Shown: positions 49,129-58,951 of the stretch, in pieces | Layout of the letters: each line of letters starts with the position of its first letter | Numbering within the stretch: position 1 is the stretch's first letter | Assembly (NCBI GenBank): GCA_963761525.1 | Contig: CAVXHG010000008.1 | Coordinates: 1,550,001 to 1,614,000, forward strand | Source: BOG-931 sp963761525 | GTDB lineage: Bacteria; Pseudomonadota; Alphaproteobacteria; Rhizobiales; Xanthobacteraceae | Reading direction: 5' to 3' | Length of the DNA: 64,000 nt | The notes under the pieces: generated by a model | What the model saw: the letters and a program-made list of their open reading frames with translations, nothing else | Told to the model about the DNA's origin: nothing | The model's database searches: none | Position numbers and translations under genes: made by a program

Positions 49129-49803
49129 ATGGATATTCGCCGTCCGCTTATCGTCAGTGCCGGCCTCGTGCTCGCGATGGCCTGCCTGTCCCTCACCGCC
49201 GCATATTTTCTTCCCGGCAACGTACCGCTGCGTTTTAATGCCAACGGCGTGCCGACGCAGTACGGCAGTCTCGACGTTCCGCTTGCGCTGATGCCACTCG
49301 TGGCGGTGATGCTCACGGCGATCTTTGCCGTGCTATCGCAGGCCGAGCCGCGCCGCGATAATCTCATCGCCTCCCGCGTTCCGTATGCGACGCGCTGGAT
49401 CGGCGGTCTGCTGATTATCGCCGCAGTGCATCTGTGGATCATCTACACCCTCGTCACCACCGTGCGTGGCGCGGCGCCGGTCGATCCCGAGCGGCTGTTC
49501 ATGGCGCTGGCCGGTGTGCTGATCGTGATCATGGGCAGCCAGCTTGCCCGATTGCGTTCGAATTTCATGATCGGCATCCGCACGCCGTGGACGCTGTCGG
49601 ACGACCAGACATGGCAGCGCACGCACCGGCTCGCCCGCGTTCCGGTCGTGCTGGCGGGACTAGTGATCGTCGAGGCCTTCGCGGCGCCGAAGGCGATCCT
49701 GTTCGCGATAGTAATGACAATCGTGATCGCTACTGGCATTGCTCTCGCCGTTCTCTCCTACGTGCTTTGGCATCGCGGCAGCGCGAACGGATATGGCGCA
49801 TAG
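49129..49803 (+). CDS. SdpI family membrane protein
   Basis: The 224 residues contain an N-terminal DUF1648 segment (PLIVSAGLVLAMACLSLTAAYFLPGNVPLRFNANGVPTQYGS) and the SdpI part with GIRTPWTLSDDQTWQRTHRLA. About six membrane helices are present. In Bacillus SdpI gives immunity to a toxin and controls its repressor, but family members are widespread with unknown roles. A hairpin terminator follows. Confidence 0.87.
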   Translation: MDIRRPLIVSAGLVLAMACLSLTAAYFLPGNVPLRFNANGVPTQYGSLDVPLALMPLVAVMLTAIFAVLSQAEPRRDNLIASRVPYATRWIGGLLIIAAVHLWIIYTLVTTVRGAAPVDPERLFMALAGVLIVIMGSQLARLRSNFMIGIRTPWTLSDDQTWQRTHRLARVPVVLAGLVIVEAFAAPKAILFAIVMTIVIATGIALAVLSYVLWHRGSANGYGA

Positions 49804-49833
49804 TTGCCGCACCTACTTCTTCGGCATCGCAAG

Positions 49834-49866
49834 CAATCCAGCGTCCGCTCGGCGCTGGATTGTTTT
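49834..49866. terminator. Terminator after the SdpI gene
   Basis: A 10-bp perfect stem CAATCCAGCG / CGCTGGATTG with a 9-base loop, followed by TTTTAA. The tail overlaps the stop codon of the convergent minus-strand gene, so it may serve both directions. Confidence 0.8.
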
Positions 49867-50365
49867 AAGTTTCTGCCGCCGCACGCGCGTTGATCGTGCG
49901 TTCAAGAAATTCGATCAGAAAGTCCGGCTCGTCCTGGGCCAGATAGTTGCCGAACTTCAGCAACAGAATGGCAAAACCGACCATGATCAGCGGAAAGACG
50001 ATGCCAAGCCACGCGTTCGGCGATAGCGGACTGCTGCGCAGCCATAGCCAGGTGGTCTGCATCGCAATGGTGAGGCCGACCACCGAGACGATGCCGATCC
50101 AGATCTCGAGAAAAATGCGCACGAAGGGGTGCAGGCCAAAGCTGCAATGCAGCCGCGTCTGTCCGTTCTCCCCGACCAGTTTCGCCGACAGCCAGCACTG
50201 GAACGAGTTGCGGTAAGAGATGCGCTTGCGCAACCGTATCGCCTTCTCGTTCACCGCGCCCTGAACGGACCTGCTGCCGCCGAGCGACCACATGCCATCC
50301 GTTGCGGCGCGTAACCGGCGCACACATTCGTTTGGCGGCAGTGGCGATACCAGGTCGAAGGTCAT
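49865..50365 (-). CDS. Membrane protein of unknown function
   Basis: The ATG at 50365 gives 166 residues: a soluble N-terminal part (FDLVSPLPPNECVRRLRAATDGMWSLGG) and two membrane segments (IWIGIVSVVGLTIAMQTTWLW and WLGIVFPLIMVGFAILLL). A tail with FLERTINARAAAET is probably cytoplasmic. The PLPPxEC start recurs in small Rhizobiales membrane proteins. No function is known. Confidence 0.7.
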   Translation of the reverse strand: MTFDLVSPLPPNECVRRLRAATDGMWSLGGSRSVQGAVNEKAIRLRKRISYRNSFQCWLSAKLVGENGQTRLHCSFGLHPFVRIFLEIWIGIVSVVGLTIAMQTTWLWLRSSPLSPNAWLGIVFPLIMVGFAILLLKFGNYLAQDEPDFLIEFLERTINARAAAET

Positions 50366-51016
50366 TTCAGCGCCAATCCTATATCGCGTGGAACCCGGAC
50401 TCCCCGATAAAAAAACTGCCGCGGGGGTAGGATGCACGATCTCGTTCTCGCGATGCGATTGCATCCGAGTTGTTGTTCACGCTGCAAGAAAGGTCGCCTC
50501 AACAATAAGGGAGGCGAAGCGCCGAAAGGCGCGGCCGTCCACTTGCCCGCATCAAATCGGATGCGGACGCGTCCTCAGCGGAGGACGCTCGCCTTCCGGC
50601 GCTCCACCGCGGCTCTCGCCAGCAACCCGAAGGTTGGCTGACTCAGCTCCAGGCCATGCTTCCTGGGACGTGGATCCCGCGGGCGCTACCCGCCTTCACC
50701 TGTCCCAGTCCAGGGACTGCACCTCCCGCACCGGCCGTAGTACCGGTGTGACTGATGCCCGAAGCCGCCCGGGAGCGGAGTGCAAATCCGCGCGCGGGCA
50801 CCGCTCTCGCTCCGTCTTCAGGCTTGCCTTCCGGAAGGCGTCCCTCACGATGAGCGAGACGGCCGTCCATATCATATTGAGTGACCAAAAGTCAATATTA
50901 CAGAGACAATTATTTGGCCGTCGGATCATGCTAATTCGTGCGAAAGGTCGGGCAAAGACTGCGTGGATTTTTGAGTGCGTAATGTCTTCGTTCATATGCC
51001 GCAATGGCGAAGAAGC
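50366..51016. other. Hairpin-rich region without a supported gene
   Basis: No ORF here has convincing coding character. Instead there are close-set hairpins: CGCATC/GATGCG near 50549-50565, GCGTCCTC/GAGGACGC at 50569-50588 with an AGCG loop, AGCAACC/GGTTGGCT near 50621-50639, and CACCGG/CCGGTG near 50730-50748. The stretch to about 50890 is GC-rich, then turns AT-rich. It could hold a structured RNA or a decayed element. No known RNA family was recognised. Confidence 0.45.
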
Positions 51017-52096
51017 TTACCCCTCCAACGTCGGGTAATCGGTGTAACCCTTCGGGCCCGGCGTGTAGAACGTGGCCATGTCGGGCGGGTTTACGGCGAC
51101 GCCGGTTTTCCAGCGTTCGACCAGATCCGGGTTGGCGAGGAACGGCTTGCCAACCGCGATCAGATCGCATTTGCCGGCTTCGAGATCGGCTTCCGCGCGC
51201 GCGGCGTCGTAGCCGCCGGACAGAATAAGCGCGCCTTTGAACGCACTGCGGAACGTGGCCTTGATCGAGTCCGTCACCTTCGGCGCGCCCATCGACGAGT
51301 GATCGACCAGATGGACATAGAGCAGGCCGGCGGCATTCAGCTTGTGCGCCAGGTAGGTATAATCGGCTTCCATCTCCGGATAGAGCGGCATGTCGTTGAA
51401 CACACCGTAGGGCGACAGCCGGATGCCGACCTTGTCTTTGCCGATAGCAGCGATCGCCGCGGCGACAGCCTCAAGCGCAAAGCGCGCACGATTCTCGATG
51501 CCGCCGCCATAGTTGTCGGTGCGCTGATTTGAATTCGGCCGGATAAATTGCTCGATCAGGTAGCCGTTGGCGCCGTGCAGTTCGATGCCGTCGAAGCCGG
51601 CCGCGACCGCGTTCTTGCCGGCCTGAGCATATTCAGCGATGGCCGCTTTGACCTCGGCTTCGGTCATGGCATGGGGCGCCGGCATCGGTTGCATGCCTTC
51701 GGCGTCGGTGAACATGTCGCCCTTGGCGGCGACTGCAGACGGGCCCACCACCTTGGCGCCGGCCGGCAGGTTCAGCGGATGGCTGACGCGGCCAGTATGC
51801 ATGAGCTGAATGAATATTTTTGCACCGCGGGCATGAACCGCGTCGGTGACTTTCTTCCAGCCGGCGATCTGCTCGGAGGAAAAAATGCCGGGAATTCGGG
51901 CATAGCCCAAACCGTTCGGTGACGGCGAGGTACCTTCGGTGATGATCATGCCGGCTGTGGCGCGCTGCGCATAATACTCCGCCATCAGATCGTTCGGCAC
52001 ATTGCCGGTAGCGCGGCTCCGCGTCAGCGGGCACATCACAAGACGATTTTGCAACTGCAGCGGACCCAAATTTGTCTTCGAATACAACAGCGACAC
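51017..52096 (-). CDS. Old Yellow Enzyme family alkene reductase
   Basis: The GTG at 52096 follows GGGAG and gives 359 residues. FMN-barrel signatures are LGPLQLQNRLVMCPLTRSRA, IITEGTSPSPNGLGY, IFIQLMHTGRVSHP, GFDGIELHGANGYLIEQFIRPNSNQRTDNYGG (the His-x-x-Asn pair that binds the substrate carbonyl) and GGYDAARAEADLEAGKCDLIAVGKPFLANPDL. It reduces activated C=C bonds or nitro/nitrate esters with NAD(P)H, as NemA-type enzymes do. It is cytoplasmic and transcribed alone. Confidence 0.93.
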   Translation of the reverse strand: MSLLYSKTNLGPLQLQNRLVMCPLTRSRATGNVPNDLMAEYYAQRATAGMIITEGTSPSPNGLGYARIPGIFSSEQIAGWKKVTDAVHARGAKIFIQLMHTGRVSHPLNLPAGAKVVGPSAVAAKGDMFTDAEGMQPMPAPHAMTEAEVKAAIAEYAQAGKNAVAAGFDGIELHGANGYLIEQFIRPNSNQRTDNYGGGIENRARFALEAVAAAIAAIGKDKVGIRLSPYGVFNDMPLYPEMEADYTYLAHKLNAAGLLYVHLVDHSSMGAPKVTDSIKATFRSAFKGALILSGGYDAARAEADLEAGKCDLIAVGKPFLANPDLVERWKTGVAVNPPDMATFYTPGPKGYTDYPTLEG

Positions 52097-52280
52097 GTGG
52101 CACTCCCAATGCGATGAACCCGGCATAGAGGCGGTACATGGGGCACGGATTTTAAACGGCAAGCGAGCGGCCTATGCGGGAAAAGCCGGTATAATCAATG
52201 TGCCTTTGCGATTTTGTGGCATCGGCGCGTCGCAATGCCGAATACAATTTGTCCGCCGGGGATTCGGGGCCTCATCAATA

Positions 52281-53532
52281 ATGCTGCATCTGCAATCCGC
52301 GCTCGGCGTTGTCGCTATCATCGGGCTTCGCCTGGCTGATCAGCGAGAACCGCCGCGCGGTGCCGTGGCGGCCGGTGTTGGTCGGGCTCGTCATCACCTT
52401 CGCGCTTGCGGCGCTGTTGCTGAAGGTTCCGCAAGTCAAGATCGCATTCGAATGGATCAATGACGCGGTCGACGCGGTGGCAGCCGCAACCCGCGCCGGC
52501 ACGTCGTTCGTGTTCGGCTATGTCGGCGGCGGCCCCTGCCCTTCGAGCCGAAGACGCCCGGCGGCGAATTCATCCTCGCTTTCCAGGCGCTGCCGGTCGT
52601 GCTGGTGATGAGCGTGCTGTCGTCGCTGCTGTTCTACTGGCGCATCATGCCGCCGATCGTGCGCTGGTTTTCTTTCGCGCTGGAACGCACGCTCGATGTC
52701 GGCGGCGCCGCGGGGCTTTCGACCGCGGCCAATATCTTTGTCGGCCAGGTCGAGGCGCCGCTGTTCATCCGGCCGTATCTGGCGAAGCTTCGCGCAGCGA
52801 AATGTTCATCGTCATGACCGGCGGCATGGCCGGCATCGCCGGCACCGTGTTCGTGCTCTATGCGACGATCCTTGCCAACGCGATCCCGGATGCCGCGGGC
52901 CACATCGTGGTATGCTCGGTGCTCGGCGCGCCGGCGGCGATCTTCATCAGCCTGCTTGATGGTGCCCGACCCGGACGAACAAACACACCGGCGGCACGCT
53001 CGACGACGTCGAGCAGCCGGCCACCAGCACCATGGATGCGATCGTCAAAGGCACCGGCTCAGGCCTCGAGCTCCTTCTCAATATCGTCGCCATGCTGATC
53101 GTGTTCGTGGCGCTGGTCTATCTCGCCAATGCGATCCTGAGCCTGCTGCCGGACATCTTCGGCGCGCCGCTGACCTTGCAGCGCGTGCTCGGCTGGATCA
53201 TGGCGCCGGTGTGCTGGCTGATGGGCATTCCGTGGTCGCAGGCCGTGACCGCCGGCGGCCTGATGGGCATCAAGACCGTGCTCAACGAGCTCGTCGCCTA
53301 TCTGCAGCTCGCGGCGCTGCCGGCCGACGCGCTCGATCCGCGTTCCGGCTGATCATGCTTTACGCGATGTGCGGCTTCGCCAATTTCGGCTCGCTCGGCA
53401 TCATGATCGCGGGCCTGTCGACCATGTGCCCGGAAAAGCGCGACGAGGTGGTGTCGCTCGGCTTGAAGTCGATCGTCTCCGGCACGCTGACGACGTGTCT
53501 GCTTGGGAGCGATTGTCGGGGTGCTGAGTTAG
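52281..53532 (+). pseudogene. NupC-type nucleoside transporter, broken by seven indels
   Basis: Joining successive frames gives about 416 residues of a concentrative nucleoside transporter: FAWLISENRRAVPWRPVLVG, then FILAFQALPVVLVMSVLSSLLFYW, STAANIFVGQVEAPLFIRPYL, MFIVMTGGMAGIAGTVFVLYA and CGFANFGSLGIMIAGL. These hallmarks are in the right order. Breaks are an extra G at 52323-52325, lost bases near 52533-52536, 52789 and 53345, and extra bases at 52956/52957, 52981-52983 and 53505-53508. The net gives an intact length. Either the gene is decaying or the assembly is poor here. It would import nucleosides with protons or sodium. Confidence 0.82.
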
Positions 53533-53617
53533 CCGCTACCCCGCCCGGCTGCGAATTTCGTGCGGGCACGCGGCCGCTGAGAGCATTATCGCGACGCGGC
53601 ATCGCTCTCGGCTATCA

Positions 53618-54545
53618 CTATGCGGGGGTTTCAACGATATCCCGGATCAACTGCGCGCTGCCTTTAAGCACCGCGCCGTTGGTCCAATATCGCGTATGCG
53701 CTTTCAGACACCAGAGATAAGGAATGAACCACGGCGATTCCGACGATACGCAGATGTCGTGTATCTTCTCTGCGTTGCGATATTCGTCGTTGAGCGCCTT
53801 CAGAGGAAAGCCGAGCAGATCGGCCTTGCTGTAATAGTTCAGCCACCGCGCCTTTTCCTTCAAAGGCTCCGGCAAGTCTCTCCGGGAAATGCCGGCGTGC
53901 CGACCTCGCCATCGCTGAACTGATTGGCGACGTGACCGGATAGACAGCATCGGGACCGAATGTAAACGTGAACATCGGCATGTTGCTGCCGAGCGTGACG
54001 ATGCCGGCAAGTGTCTTCATCCGGCGCAGCGGACTGGCGGCTTTCAGTTCACGCCACAGCGCCTGCTCATCGGGATCGTCAAAATCCGCAACGCCCGCTT
54101 CACTACGCTGCGTCAACTTGTTGATGTCCCACAGGTAGGATGAGATGACGTGACAGCCGAGCGAATGCCCGATGAAAATCAGTGGCATTTGCTCGCGGCC
54201 ACGCGTCTCAAGCGTTGCAATCTTGTCGCTTATGGCGCTCTGAACTTCGTAATAGACCGAATTCTTGCGGTAGCGGGTCTTCTGGTAGGCGGCGGCGTCG
54301 CCAAGTCCTTCGATGACATAGCGGCGCAGCCTCTTATGCCACATGAAGCCGGTGTTACTGGCCCGACCGAAATAATCGCGTTGATGCTCTCTAACCGTTC
54401 CGGCCCAGAACACGGAACGGAAGTGGATAAAGTCCTGAAGCGCCCGCGGCATTGCCTGCCGCAGCCGGTGCTCCATTTTCGCGGCAAAATCGAATTCGTT
54501 GCCGAGGATGCCGTGAACGAAGACAATACCAACATGCCGCGGCAT
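53618..54545 (-). CDS. Alpha/beta hydrolase (lipase-like), two -1 frameshifts
   Basis: The start at 54545 leads with HVGIVFVHGILGNEFDF and the nucleophile elbow FIGHSLGCHV (Ser128). The first frame holds to FGPDAVYPVTS, a second frame then reads ANQFSDGEVGTPAFPGET, and a third continues LPEPLKEKARWLNYYSKADLLGFPL to the stop at 53618. One missing base near 53925 and one near 53877 explain it, giving 309 residues. LNYYSKADLLGFPL carries the probable catalytic Asp and TRYWTNGAVLK the region of the His. The substrate is unknown. Confidence 0.75.
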
Positions 54546-54642
54546 GCCGCGCTTCTCCTGCGACGCTGATCGGATGACACCCGGACGTGATGCTAGCCGG
54601 GGTCTGTGCCAGCGAACAGGGGCGGTAGATGCCGCGTGAAAC

Positions 54643-54941
54643 TCAGTGCAGCCGGAACTCGCCGCCGATGGCGCGGATCTCCGCCGGTTTGATCAGCCGC
54701 GTATGCGCCACGGTGACCGAGTGCAGCGGGCCCTCGAGCTTTTCCAGCCAGAAATTGAGGAATTTGTTCAGTACCGGAAAGTTCGGGCAGAGATCGTAGT
54801 CCTGCCAGACATACTCCTGCAGCAGCCACGGGTGATCCGGACGCCGGTACAGGATATTGGCTGTGGTCAGGCCATAGCCTTCCAGCTGCTTGCGAAACGC
54901 CGATGAAACTGAGGTTTGTCTTTCGTCTCCTTCGACACCAT
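54643..54941 (-). CDS. usg: Usg family protein, -1 frameshift near its start
   Basis: The ATG at 54941 has GGAGGG 6 bases upstream and starts MVSKETKD. One missing base near 54920 leads into SVSSAFRKQLEGYGLTTANILYRRPDHPWLLQEYVWQDYDLCPNFPVLNKFL and the ending IKPAEIRAIGGEFRLH, the full Usg family pattern. Repaired length is 99 residues. Usg was named as a gene upstream of trpF in Bradyrhizobium-type trp operons and has no proven function. No trp gene is near. Confidence 0.85.
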
Positions 54942-55189
54942 AGTGCCCTCCAATTCCCAACTCGGGAATGTTTTGAGACTCGCGGCATTATTACAAGCCT
55001 CAAAATTGAATAAGTTGTTTATTATCAAGGCACTAGCAGCATCCTCGCGAAGTGCTAACAGCTCGGTTCCGTCATGTCCTGACGGGATGTCAAACGGCGA
55101 CCGAATGGAACCGGTTGCGCGGGCGGCCCAAGAATATTTTCCCGCAAGCCGTTGGAACCGAACGCGAATTAACCATCCGGAAGTTCCTG

Positions 55190-55216
55190 TTGGCAGTCTG
55201 AATTAATGAGTGCTAA
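55190..55216 (+). promoter_or_regulatory. CIRCE operator (HrcA site)
   Basis: The right arm GAGTGCTAA (55208-55216) is a perfect CIRCE half. The left arm reads TTGGCAGTC (55190-55198) against the consensus TTAGCACTC, with two mismatches. The 9-base spacer TGAATTAAT is exact in length. CIRCE is bound by HrcA to repress chaperonin genes, and it lies 147 bases before groES. The degenerate left arm suggests weaker binding. Confidence 0.78.
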
Positions 55217-55233
55217 TAAATTTCCAGACGCCT

Positions 55234-55260
55234 CTTGCGGGTGAAAAACTTCGCTCCCAT
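55234..55260 (+). promoter_or_regulatory. Candidate sigma-32 (RpoH) promoter of groESL
   Basis: CTTG at 55234-55237 and TCCCAT at 55255-55260 are separated by 17 bases, matching the CTTG-N17-CCCCAT type heat-shock promoter of alphaproteobacteria. It lies just after the CIRCE element and about 100 bases before groES. The match is by eye and the transcription start is unproven. Confidence 0.5.
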
Positions 55261-55362
55261 GTCGGCACCATGCGGCCGGCTTAAGGGGCATCCTGCCGAG
55301 GGTCGCTACGTTCCTGATTTTCTATTGAAAACCCAAACGGTCCAATAACTTAGGAGGACACC

Positions 55363-55677
55363 ATGAAGTTTCGTCCGCTTCACGATCGCGTCGTCGTCAA
55401 GCGCATCGATGCCGAGGAAAAGTCTGCCGGCGGCATCATCATCCCGGATAGCGCCAAAGAGAAACCCTCTCAGGGTGAAGTCATCGCCGTCGGCCCGGGC
55501 GGCCGCGACGAGGCCGGCAAGCTGATCCCGATCGACATCAAGGTCGGCGACCGCGTGCTGTTCGGCAAATGGTCCGGCACCGAGGTCAAGATCGACGGCC
55601 AGGAGCTCCTGATCATGAAGGAGTCCGACATCATGGGCGTGCTCGACGAGCCGGTCGCCCGCAAGAAGGCCGCGTAA
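55363..55677 (+). CDS. groES: Co-chaperonin GroES
   Basis: The 104 residues start MKFRPLHDRVVVKRIDAEEKSAGGIIIPDSAKEKPSQGEV. They contain the mobile loop (SAGGIIIPDSAKEKPSQ) that docks on GroEL and the closing QELLIMKESDIMGVLD. It forms the heptameric lid of the folding cage in the cytoplasm. A GGAGG ribosome site precedes the ATG. The gap to groEL of 139 bases contains a dispersed palindrome, so the two may be transcribed together with an mRNA structure between them. Confidence 0.97.
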   Translation: MKFRPLHDRVVVKRIDAEEKSAGGIIIPDSAKEKPSQGEVIAVGPGGRDEAGKLIPIDIKVGDRVLFGKWSGTEVKIDGQELLIMKESDIMGVLDEPVARKKAA

Positions 55678-55689
55678 CTAAACAACCCT

Positions 55690-55796
55690 TCCTCATCCTG
55701 AGGAGCGCCCGCAGGGCGCATCTCGAAGGACGAGGGCAATCAAGTCGACCGAACCTGCATCCTTCGAGACGGCGCTTCGCGCCTCCTCAGGAGAGG
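55690..55796. repeat. Dispersed palindromic repeat between groES and groEL
   Basis: The left half TCCTCATCCTGAGGAGCGC... is matched by the right half ...GCGCCTCCTCAGGAGAGG. Inner complementary words are CTCGAAGGACGAGG and CATCCTTCGAGA. This family is frequent between genes in Bradyrhizobium-like genomes (known). Lying inside the groESL operon, it can fold in the transcript. Confidence 0.8.
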
Positions 55797-55816
55797 TTCA
55801 AACGGAGTGAAGTTCT

Positions 55817-57458
<1,642 letters not shown>

Positions 57459-57488
57459 TCTAACGAACGATCAGCTATCTGAAATGCG

Positions 57489-57516
57489 AAGGCCCGGGAG
57501 CGATCCCGGGCCTTTT
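57489..57516 (+). terminator. Terminator of the groESL operon
   Basis: An 11-bp stem AAGGCCCGGGA / TCCCGGGCCTT closed by a GCGA tetraloop and followed by TTTTGCTTTT. It starts 31 bases after the groEL stop. Confidence 0.9.
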
Positions 57517-57609
57517 GCTTTTCGACGGCACCCACAATTCTCGGAATCCACCACGCCACTAAATTGCCAGACGTGCTTGCCAGCCAATCCCGCGCCGCTC
57601 GCGCGGTGG

Positions 57610-57822
57610 TCATGTTGCACAACGGCGAGTGGCGTTTTCGGCTTGCATTGGCGGGCACGGCACGGAGCCGTAGGAGCAGAACACGCAGCAATCGCCGCTC
57701 TTCGGCCGCAGCCTGATGCCGCAGCCGGCGCACACATAGAAGAACTGACAAGCGTCGGACGGCATCGTTTCCAATTTCGCGGCGTCGCACTCAGGACAGG
57801 TGATGACCGATTGCAGGATCAC
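57610..57822 (-). CDS. GDCCVxC domain protein of the mer cluster
   Basis: The GTG at 57822 gives 70 residues with six or more Cys: VITCPECDAAKLETMPSDACQFFYVCAGCGIRLRPKSGDCCVFCSYGSVPCPP. This exact layout (two CxxC pairs and GDCCVxC) defines a small family found in mercury-resistance loci. The paired thiols suggest metal binding. It lies 4 bases after merP on the same strand and should be in the merT-merP operon. Confidence 0.85.
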   Translation of the reverse strand: MILQSVITCPECDAAKLETMPSDACQFFYVCAGCGIRLRPKSGDCCVFCSYGSVPCPPMQAENATRRCAT

Positions 57823-57826
57823 GAGG

Positions 57827-58108
57827 TTAGCTTTTCGGTGCGGAGGGATAGCCCGCATTGGTCGTCGCATCCGTAAGGCTCTTAACGTCCGTCCTGCCGT
57901 CGTCATACGTGACAACCGCGGTTTTATCCTTATAGGACACCATAGCATTGGCGACGCCCGGCACCGCCTCCAAGCTCTTTTTGACGATGAATGGACAATC
58001 CGCGCAAAACATATTTTGCACGGCAAGCGTGACCGTTCTCTCAGTGGCGAGCGCCGATGACGATAAAAGTATTTCAAGTCCGAGCACGATAATTGCGAGC
58101 TTAGTCAT
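57827..58108 (-). CDS. merP: Periplasmic mercury-binding protein MerP-like
   Basis: The ATG at 58108, with GGGGAGCG upstream, gives 93 residues. A signal peptide (LAIIVLGLEILLSSSALA) precedes a heavy-metal-associated domain with the Cys pair in NMFCADCPFIVKKSLEAVPGV. MerP hands Hg(II) to MerT at the inner membrane. The usual GMTC is NMFC here, as in some mer clusters. It starts 13 bases after merT. Confidence 0.88.
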   Translation of the reverse strand: MTKLAIIVLGLEILLSSSALATERTVTLAVQNMFCADCPFIVKKSLEAVPGVANAMVSYKDKTAVVTYDDGRTDVKSLTDATTNAGYPSAPKS

Positions 58109-58121
58109 CGAGCGCTCCCCG

Positions 58122-58472
58122 TTATGAGTTGAGAAGAAGCGGCGCAAGGAAGTCGAAGCCGAGCGCCGCCAGGACCAGCACTGTCGCCGCGACAAGGACG
58201 GTTTTGACAAGCCGGTTCGGCAGCGGCCCGGCGCAGACTTCGCCCTCGACACACGAACGTTCGCGATAGACAAGCCAATAGCCAGCCCCGAGAAAGCCAA
58301 ACGTCGCTAAAATGAAACAGGGCTGATACGGCGCGAGCCGTGTCAGGTTGCCAATCCACGCTCCGCTGACGCCAAGGCCAAAGAGCATCAGCGGCACAAT
58401 GCAGCACGATGACGCCGCGACCGCGCCAAGAACGCCCCCCACTGCAACCAGCCTTTGTCCATTGCTTGCCAT
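58122..58472 (-). CDS. merT: Mercuric transport protein MerT
   Basis: The ATG at 58472 gives 116 residues with three membrane helices. The Hg-binding Cys pair in the first helix is SSCCIVPLML, and a second pair of Cys lies in the loop RERSCVEGEVCAG. It moves Hg(II) from MerP into the cytoplasm. An ATG at 58487 overlaps the operator and is less likely to be the start. It is divergent from merR. Confidence 0.9.
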   Translation of the reverse strand: MASNGQRLVAVGGVLGAVAASSCCIVPLMLFGLGVSGAWIGNLTRLAPYQPCFILATFGFLGAGYWLVYRERSCVEGEVCAGPLPNRLVKTVLVAATVLVLAALGFDFLAPLLLNS

Positions 58473-58485
58473 GACCGCACCATGC

Positions 58486-58506
58486 ATCCTGTAGTGACTA
58501 CAGGAT
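58486..58506. promoter_or_regulatory. MerR operator palindrome
   Basis: A perfect inverted repeat of 9 bases, ATCCTGTAG and CTACAGGAT, with a TGA spacer. It lies between the divergent merT (start 58472) and merR (start 58520). MerR-type regulators bind such dyads in promoters with a long spacer and activate by untwisting DNA (known), so this is the probable switch. Confidence 0.82.
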
Positions 58507-58519
58507 CAAGGACTTTCTC

Positions 58520-58951
58520 ATGGCGGCGATCACAGCTTCGCGAGCGGAAGTATTCCCGATTGGCGAACTTTCGCGGCGCTGCGGCGTCAACATCGAAACC
58601 ATCCGCTATTACGAGCGGGTCAAGATGCTGGTCCCACCACCGCGCACCGCCAGTGGCCGTCGCGTGTATGCCCTGACGGACCTACGCATCCTCGTTTTCA
58701 TAAGGCGGTCGCGCGAGTTGGGCTTTTCGCTCGATGAAATCCGCGCCTTACTCCGGCTCGGCGGACCCGAGAAAGCCACTTGTCGTGAGGTTCGCGAGAT
58801 TGCCGTGCATCATCTTGACGATATTCGGGCAAAACTCGCCGATCTAAAAAAGCTGGAACGCCTGCTATCGAAAACCGTTGCACGTTGCACCGGCAAGACG
58901 GCTCCGGACTGTCCCGTCTTGGATGTTCTCGACATTCAGCGCGGACGTTAG
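58520..58951 (+). CDS. merR: MerR family regulator, mercury type
   Basis: The ATG at 58520 gives 143 residues. The N-terminal winged helix-turn-helix is FPIGELSRRCGVNIETIRYYERVKMLVPPPRTASGRRVY, the coiled dimerisation helix follows, and the metal site has three Cys. The first is in ATCREV, the others in ARCTGKTAPDCPVLD, matching the Cys82/117/126 set of Hg-responsive MerR. It should activate merTP when Hg(II) is present and repress otherwise. Confidence 0.9.
   Translation: MAAITASRAEVFPIGELSRRCGVNIETIRYYERVKMLVPPPRTASGRRVYALTDLRILVFIRRSRELGFSLDEIRALLRLGGPEKATCREVREIAVHHLDDIRAKLADLKKLERLLSKTVARCTGKTAPDCPVLDVLDIQRGR

Larger units (their letters stand above)
54942..55362. other. Regulatory region upstream of groES
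   Basis: About 420 bases without a gene. The left half carries AT-rich stretches near 55003-55025 that probably drive usg. The right half holds the CIRCE element and heat-shock promoter listed separately, then a leader of about 100 bases with TAGGAGGA before the groES ATG. Confidence 0.6.

Noticed and set aside
50292..51038. A 248-residue open frame on the + strand
   Set aside because: It overlaps the end of a supported minus-strand gene, is Arg/Ser/Pro-rich and lies in a hairpin-dense region.
54643..54960. A longer start for the usg gene at 54960
   Set aside because: The ATG at 54941 has a perfect GGAGGG site and continues into the family sequence after one restored base.
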